A stretch of DNA of 64,000 bases from Pectinophora gossypiella (Eukaryota > Arthropoda > Insecta > Lepidoptera > Gelechiidae): assembly GCF_024362695.1 (NCBI RefSeq), contig NC_065404.1, forward strand, positions 8,658,604-8,722,603. Direction: 5' to 3'. Within the stretch, counting starts at the first letter, position 1. Each line of letters starts with the position of its first letter. Positions 56,969 through 64,000 of this stretch are shown here, in pieces. The notes under the pieces were generated by a model. It saw only the letters and a program-made list of their open reading frames with translations. It did not search any database and was not told the DNA's origin. Both the position numbers and the translations under genes were made by a program.

Positions 56969-59900
56969 AGAGAAAATGCAGTCGTTTTACTGTCAAGTCT
57001 CAAAATTATCATGTGCTGTTTTACAGTTTGTCATATGTACAAAAAATTCGTGTAATTCACAAAACAAAAAATATTGTTTGAAACTGTTTGAATATTTCAG
57101 ATTTTGATCATACCCACACTTACTCCAAGGACGGTTTTCGCACATTATTTTTTACCGGCACAATTAAAGTCTTTCTGATTTTCTACCTAATTAAATGGTA
57201 GAGTAAATACTAATAACTGTTTAGGCCTCAAAAGACATTCCTCCATAAATGGTGCACTCTACCCCGCGTAGGTAACTCAGCAGCAGTTCAATCGATCAAT
57301 CACTCCCGACATAACGGTTACAACCGTAAAGTCTTGAGGGGCAAGACAAAGATAATTCCCGTTTAACTTCCGTTTCCAACTTATCGAATAATTTAACTGA
57401 ACATTTATTTTTGCGCGCTCATCAATCAAGCGCGCCCGCGCTGCTCCGATAAGCCGCGCCTCGACGCCGAGAAATGACTAGGCATTACATAAATCCCCTC
57501 GGATGATGAAAAGTGAAGTCTAACAGATAAGAACCGACAAAAAGTTACGATGAGAAATGAATCGCGATTTATATCCGCCCGGCAATTCCCGCAGTCGTCG
57601 CGCCGCCGCCCGCGCCCGCGCCGCCTCGCAGCCTTCAAGCGGGCGGAGTTACCAGCACGCGGTTAGGCCTCTTATGAAATTTGTTCCAGTATTGGCTACT
57701 ATGAATATTCATGAAATCGAATTACCATTCATGAAATAACATTAAAGTTATTGGATAACAAGAAAAAAATACACGAGACGTTGAAATATTTAAAAATGAA
57801 ATATTTATAAAAGGTTAGACGTTAAGCGACACAATACATTTAACAGCAAAAAAGTCAAGAAAACTCCGTACATAAAAAAGGTAAAGTTTAATCTAAAGTT
57901 TTCTCCGGGTGGCCATTATTAAGATAAACAGTACAATACATAAGCCTATCTCGACATTTATTTTATCACGGGTTCACATCACGCCCGCTATTCGCTGTTA
58001 TGATACGGCCCGTACCTGAGTGGAGCTGAAAGAAAAGCTATAAACCTGTTCGGAGCGTTCCTTCCGGCGCGCCCGAGCGTCGCGGACGCGCGCCGACTGC
58101 CAACACCCGCGCGCGCCCCCCGCGCGCCCCCGCCCGCTCGCTCCCGCGGCACCGCCACTTGCCCCCCACATCTGCCGACCATATTTTCCACTTTATGTGT
58201 GACAGTTGAGGTAATATCGAGACTCTCGCCGCTCTCTGATTGGACGAAAAATACACATTAAAGGAACCTGCCGTTTGCGAGCGAGCGATTCGAAACTGTA
58301 TTCCCGTGGAAAATGTCGGAAAATATTGTATTATGGGGGTGGAAAATTGCCACCCTCCCACCCGCTCGCTCGACTCGGCAAAAACTGTCGAGTATTTGTT
58401 TTTGATGAAAACGATTTATTATTCTACGTGGGTTGGAGGCAATAAAGATAAGCCGGCGAGGTGGCGGAGCCTTATTACGGCTAACCCTCGCCTTTGTTTC
58501 CTTATAAAGAATAATAAATGAGGCCGCCACGCTTATTTACCAAGTTCCTTAATTATTTATTTATGCGGAAACATTGTTGATATTTGTTAGATAAGCAAAT
58601 TGACTTTGTGAATATTTCCCCTCGGTGTTCGAAGTTGTAAGTAAGGTTTGTGGAGATGAGAAGAGATGGTAGGAGATGAGCAGACGTGTGGTGGTAATGA
58701 TGGAGGTGGCAGTGAATCATGGTAAATCCGGCGGCGGCAGATAGCCCGCCATAACGCTAATGCCACAATTTGCATTAACACCCCGACTGCCGGCCACGCG
58801 ACACAATCCCGTGTAAACATATCTGATATCATGATGCAATTATAGCAATGCAATTTGTAAGCTAGATAGCCACTTGTGGATAAATCATCTCATATTATGG
58901 AAACAAGAGAAGTAAAAAGATGTGATGACGTTACAATCATTCACAGAAGTTTCTAATGAATAAAAAAGAAAAACAATTGCAGCCTTTAAATAACCCTAAA
59001 GCGAATACAAAACGACGATAAGTAATTATAAAACTAATTTAAAGATAACTAGTTGTCGTTTTCATGCATTGTTTAATATTATGCATTTTGATGAGATGGG
59101 GTGTATGAATCTGTGCAGTAATCTGAGCACCCCTGCTGTGCGCACGCGTCGGTAAACGCACCGTTTTGTCACATTCATAACTTTTATTACGGACATAACA
59201 CCGACATGCATTCCACTTGTTTATATCATCTGTCGTGTTTGGTAACCACATACTTTGTTACTATGATTAATATTAGACGGTTATATCCAAACAAACTTGC
59301 TAATCATATGGACTATTTCTTATATTTTCCCCTCTATATTTTGTAAAACGCAATTTTTATTTTAACGTAGGAACTCTAGGAACACATAGTGATAAGTTAC
59401 ATAATATCACAAAAGCTATTTTGTTTTATACTGTTCTTCGATCCTCTAATCTTTAAAGAAAATCAAACCCTTATAACATGATACTCGTATAGGTAAGTAG
59501 TTAGATACAAAATTAATTCTAACTAGAGAGCCAATTTTAATAATTAACGTGCTGACAAACGAGCCAAGTAATCGATAGCATGTTACAGTTTAGCTTGACA
59601 ATTTGTACAAACAAGCTGCTAGCAGTCCCTGTCTGGGCGACGTTTAAAAATTTAAATATCGACAGCCGACCCTCCTAAATTAAACTGGCGCATCTCTGAA
59701 ACTGGACGAAGAGCCCGAACGTTCCTCGGGCATACAATTTTCCTTGTCTCTCTTTATGGACGGTTTTATGCAATGATTGTTATGAGGATTGTCATGTTAA
59801 TATTAGTTTTTAATTTTATTATAATGTAACTTCGTAAAATCGTAATCTCATAACAAAAGGAAAATAATATTATTGTCGAAAACTAACTTTGTCTTAAATT

Positions 59901-62264
59901 ATAGAGGAATTATAATATAATACAGAGTAGAGCGTGCAATAAAGTGTTATATTATTATTATTATTTAAATCATTCATACCTATACTAGGTACATTTACAG
60001 TACCTAAACTTGATGAACGTCTAAACACGTAACATCGCATAACGCGGTCCGAAGTGCCCCAAAATGACGCGTAGCGGATGCGGTATAAGTTAACTCGTAC
60101 TATTTAACCATCCGTTCATACGGCGATGACACGGCACCCGGCACCCGGCTCCCGGCGCACCCCACGCGGATCGCTCATAAATAAAATACAATATGGTGAG
60201 CAAAACATTGAATTATGCTGGTATTATGTCACATTTGGCCTTTGTGAATTAGTCGCTGTGAATAGACAGGGGGAACAGATTGGATGTACATCGGTGTCGT
60301 CAACCGACCGACACATACCGTTTATTAACTTTTTATTGCACGATAAAAACTTTGTTTCAATTGATAAAATATCCTTATTAAGTAGGTATTTTATATATAC
60401 TTACAGTCGATTCCTTATTGATGTAGATACTACGACAATACAAAAGTGTAGAGAACACTACATAAACATAATCTGAAATCAGTTCACCGAAGATACCTCC
60501 GCTGTTTCAGCTTTCTGTATTTTAAACGAGTAGCACATTGAAAACACTTCAATTTATAAACAAAATGCTCACTCCGCCAGGCTATAAAGGGGAAAACGGC
60601 GCGCCCGATTCAGCGAAATCATAGAAAAGCACATAAATTGGTGCGCATTAACATTTCCTTTATCCTACGTGTCGGGTATGACGGGGGCGCTCTCCTCCGC
60701 GCCCGCCCAACACAATAAATTTACATATTTCACCCCTCAAACAGACCTTTTTTGCCATTCCGCAGAATTACGCACATATGGGAATATTCTGTTGAATATA
60801 TCAGCAGTAAGGAGAGATACTCTCAGAATAAAATTATCTTATACGTCGCCACGTTTGCGATAAAGAGCCCCTTCGCTTTGACACCCTTAATACGGAAAAT
60901 TGAGTTCTTTTATATGCGGAGGAATATTATATTCTTAATCACATTAAGTTCCATCGAAAATGAAACCCTCTATCCCACATGTTTATACACAACCTTTGAA
61001 AAGTAAAAGGAAAACTGTAACTATATATTATGAGCATTTTATTGCCAAAACTTGTTTTATAACCATTATTTCCTCGTTCGTCCCTTGTCTATTTAATATA
61101 AATGTCATTCAACTGTGCAGTAAATGTTTTCAATTCGCCACGTGTATAATATGTATTTAGCTCGTTTACCTACTATGGCGTGTCAGGTATATAAGCAGAT
61201 TCAGAGATGGAAATGTAATTTTGCGGTAGAGACACCCTTCAAAGGGTCAAATCAAAATCATTTTCACAGTCCAGTGAAGCGACGTACGGTCGGCAGCAGC
61301 ACTCTGTATATGTGTGCGTGTGTGTAGTTGCTATCCCTACTCTATCTTTGCTCCTGAATAGTAAACACGTTCAGAGGATTATAGTAATTTGGTCGGAACT
61401 TTGAGATAAACTGGCTTAGACGTATATTAGATTTAATCAAAAACAATATTAATATGTTTTTCGTAAAAGAACACATAAGGGAATAAGACTTTCCTGAATA
61501 TAATTACTATGTGCAAATATACAGTGCAATATTAATGGAGTTTCCGTTGAGAAAATTACATTATGAATCAAGTGTAAGATGGTTTTCTTGTGACAAAATT
61601 CTTACGTTCAATTAAAAAAATATTTCACTTTGCCTTCTATCCCGTACTGAATGCGGCTTCAGGTTTTTCAAAGCGGATTATGAACATGATTCTACGTGAG
61701 CTTTTCGAACGCCTATCATGAATATTTATTTAGATTTCAAAACGACACAAAAAGAGATAGATAGTAATCTAAAACGTATCGCAAAACGCTTAATTCACGG
61801 AGGCATCACGAATTCGAATTTTCAGTGCATACGACCTCTGTATAGACGGAGTACCTATCGGACGGACAGACGGGTGACACTAATACTCATTAGAATTACA
61901 TGCCGGACCGCCGCCGGACCGGAGCCGCCCGTTCATAGCCGGATTATACCTCTACAAACTACCGACCTTCATATATTTTCAATTTGCTTCATAGATTGTT
62001 ATGAAAGCCGTTATAATAGTTCCAGTTAGACAAATAACCTTATAAATGATGTCTTAATTATTTTATCAAAAAATATTTAGATGCGGGTATTGTAATTAGA
62101 AGTAAATACTTGGGGACTTATTAATTCGTTTATCCCAGAGTCCTGACCAAAATAAAAACTTATATCTTTCCATAGCATAGCATCACGTCTATATCCGCGA
62201 AAGGGTACCCACCCTTAAAAGGTGTATAATATTTTAGTATAGTATTATTATTATTATTCCTTCC
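56969..62264. other. No gene seen; repeat-poor DNA with CpG islands and homeobox-type AT motifs
   Basis: CpG-rich blocks at 57425-57465, 57570-57640, 58060-58160, 60125-60170 and 60660-60710 alternate with AT-rich tracts containing many TAATTA/TTTATTA motifs and one octamer ATTTGCAT (58768-58775). Overlapping ORFs on both strands (57426-58853) are composition-driven and lack domains. The lack of transposon debris compared with 1-30 kb suggests constraint, but this is inference. Confidence 0.4.
58050..58165. other. CpG-rich island
   Basis: Very high GC with repeated CGCGCGC and CCCCGC units, bordered on both sides by AT-rich sequence within 60 bp. Candidate regulatory element. Confidence 0.5.
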
Positions 62265-62768
62265 TGGCCGTATTCGGCCACAGCGACTCGACAACTAATG
62301 AGAGCGTCGTTCGTGTGCTCTCATGTGACTGACATATCCGATCTTAGCATTAAATGTACGACCGCATTCAATGCACGTCAGCACTCCTCCTAAATAATTA
62401 TAATTTATGGCAGCAGGTGGTCGTGCCTTGAGCTCGTCTCGTTTCGTATCGAGCTTCTGAAGTCTCTCCTTCTCGAAGTCAAACACCTTGGTGTTCACTG
62501 TACGCCTCCATAACGACCGTTCAGCTGCCTTCGCCTCCCATTGCAACGGGTCTACGTCAGATTGTACTATGTGACGCTTAAGCACATCTTTGTACCGCAG
62601 AACTTGCCCGCCTTGTTTCCGCTTGCCAATCTGAAGTTCCGAATAGAAGATGCACTTCGTCACTCTGTCATCAGACATCCGGGAGACATGGCCGCACCAC
62701 CGCAACTGCCGCCGCATTAGATAGGCCTCTATTCCACTTTTTAGTATAGTATAGTAACTCCTCGTCAA
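62245..62768 (-). pseudogene. 5'-truncated LINE, C-terminal ORF2 end with C2H2 finger
   Basis: The 157-codon minus frame (62295-62768) reads MRRQLRWCGHVSRMSDDR, KCIFYSELQIGKRKQGG, RYKDVLKRHI and then CIECGRTFNAKIGYVSHMRAH, a perfect C-x2-C-x12-H-x3-H finger. This is the known end of a group of invertebrate non-LTR reverse transcriptases with a terminal zinc finger. The 3' UTR has the palindrome 'ggccgaatacggcc' and an AATAATAATAA tail (62265-62245). The frame is intact but only ~0.5 kb of the element remains, so it is a truncated insertion, and the ATG at 62768 lies beside the truncation. Confidence 0.85.
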
Positions 62769-62789
62769 CTAGAAGTCTCATGTAGGGAG

Positions 62790-62965
62790 CCGGCCTATTA
62801 CCATTAACTGGCCACAATCCTGGAAACCACGTGATATCAATTATCTATGTTCCAAACATGAATTCAAAGTCATAAAATGTAATTCAGTGGTTTTAGACCC
62901 CAATGCAGGATTCGAACCCGCGACACTGTTGTAAGTAACGCGTTTTCCTAACAGGCCTTTCGCGG
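62790..62965 (-). repeat. tRNA-headed SINE fragment, second family
   Basis: 'gttccaaacatgaattcaaa' and 'gcaggattcgaacccgcgac...gcgttttcctaacaggc': B box GGTTCGAATCC on the minus strand. Head-proximal part only, same general family as 24186-24612. Confidence 0.7.
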
Positions 62966-64000
62966 ATTTAGATTTATTTAGTGCCTACGTACTATTATTC
63001 TTTATTCTATGACATAAGAAATAAAAGAGGTTAAGGTTTATGCAGGTATATGTGTAATATTACTGGGAATGATGCAGCGTGGTAGTAGAGGAGATCAAAT
63101 GGAACTGGGGCGCATCAATATTCATGGATGGACAGTCTACATGTCTCTACACCAGATATCTGACTTAACTGAGTTATTGTCCGCCTGCATACTGAACCAG
63201 CAACGGAATATCGCTCGCTTCTACCCCACATGAAAATGTGGGGAAGTAAAATTGTTTCTAACATGGAATGATGTTTTACATAACGCGTTTTCATTGCAGA
63301 AAATAAAGTCATCTTGATTATAATCAACTCAACACACGATAATTAACTTATTCATGCGAAATTACCAACCTTACTTAGTTAAAAGTTGACGACGGAACTT
63401 GAAGTAGGAGCGCCAAAATATGCAAGAATATAATGTAGAGTGAAAGCTCATAAATAAGAATATAGAAAAAATATATAAGAGGATAGATATGGAAGAGATT
63501 GCTACTTAGCAATAAGGCTGCCTATTGTACTCTTTCTTTTTCTCTTTTGTTTTGCATTTTCCTCTTTGTGCATTTAAGTAGTTGTTATGTTATAGAGTGA
63601 AGCTTAAGATAGTACTATAATAAGTAACTACGAACAATTTAATTAATAATGTAAGCTCCGGTAATAAATAAACGGATGTCAGTTTAAAAATTGTACAAAG
63701 AAAAAACACAGTACCTAACATACCTACAAATGGTTTAGGCGCCTGATAGAACACACGCCGCACCTGTCTGTGGTTTTGCCATAAGGAACATATTCTTACA
63801 AGTTTGGCTCAGGCGTTTTATAAACGACGTAGTTTTTTAATGTAAATGTGAAGTTCAATTTAAATGAAATTATTAAAAGTCGCGTTAGATTAGGCGTAAT
63901 ATTATTGGTACGAAGCACACAACAACCCTATTCTGATTTGATTTTTATCATGTCAATCTCTACCTACAGGCAAGTTTGTTTCATTAACAAACAATAGATA
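62966..64000. other. No gene seen
   Basis: AT-rich non-coding to the window end. The minus ORF 63115-63327 has no domain. Confidence 0.4.

Overview
The window looks like nuclear DNA of an insect, most probably a moth or butterfly (Lepidoptera). It is AT-rich, the genes are sparse and split by introns, and the repeats are of kinds I associate with lepidopteran genomes: RTE-like LINE tails ending in TGATGATGATGAT, tRNA-headed SINEs, CR1/Zenon-like LINE 3' ends with TTGAATTTGAATT tails, and long-inverted-repeat MITEs. No prokaryotic operon, CRISPR array, rRNA or free-standing tRNA gene was found. All calls were made by reading the sequence; no database was searched.

Layout. 1-3.3 kb: decayed LINE/SINE pieces. 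3.4-8.7 kb: two host-like genes in tandem on the minus strand. Reconstructed across introns, each encodes a small secreted protein: signal peptide, a six-cysteine module with identical spacing in both (C-x8-C-x3-C-x13-C-x-C-x-C), then a low-complexity tail rich in N-glycosylation sites. A truncated RTE-like LINE and a head-to-tail MITE pair lie between them. 8.7-13.3 kb: repeat fragments. 13.35-15.02 kb: a complete, young-looking LTR element with 382-bp LTRs, TACT target duplication, a Lys-type primer-binding site and one Arc-like gag ORF, but no pol. 15.3-18.7 kb: a 5'-truncated LINE with an intact 923-codon endonuclease/reverse transcriptase ORF. 18.7-25.4 kb: SINEs, MITEs and a THAP-coding fragment. 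25.46-29.03 kb: a DNA transposon with 12-bp inverted ends and repeat-rich subterminal regions around a spliced, apparently shortened transposase gene, itself invaded by a MITE and a LINE tail. 29.39-29.50 kb: a 22-bp minisatellite.

29.5-64 kb: mostly without recognisable genes. It holds scattered SINE/LINE fragments (37.6, 38.2, 43.5-44.8, 49.1-50.2, 52.8-54.2 and 62.3-63.0 kb). Between them, mainly at 34-36 kb and 46-61 kb, are many short CpG/GC-rich islands in AT-rich DNA, one of them a strong G-quadruplex candidate. This could be a long intron or the regulatory flank of a developmental gene, but no exon was found to prove it.

The features most worth following up are the paired cysteine-module secreted genes and the gag-only Arc-like LTR element.
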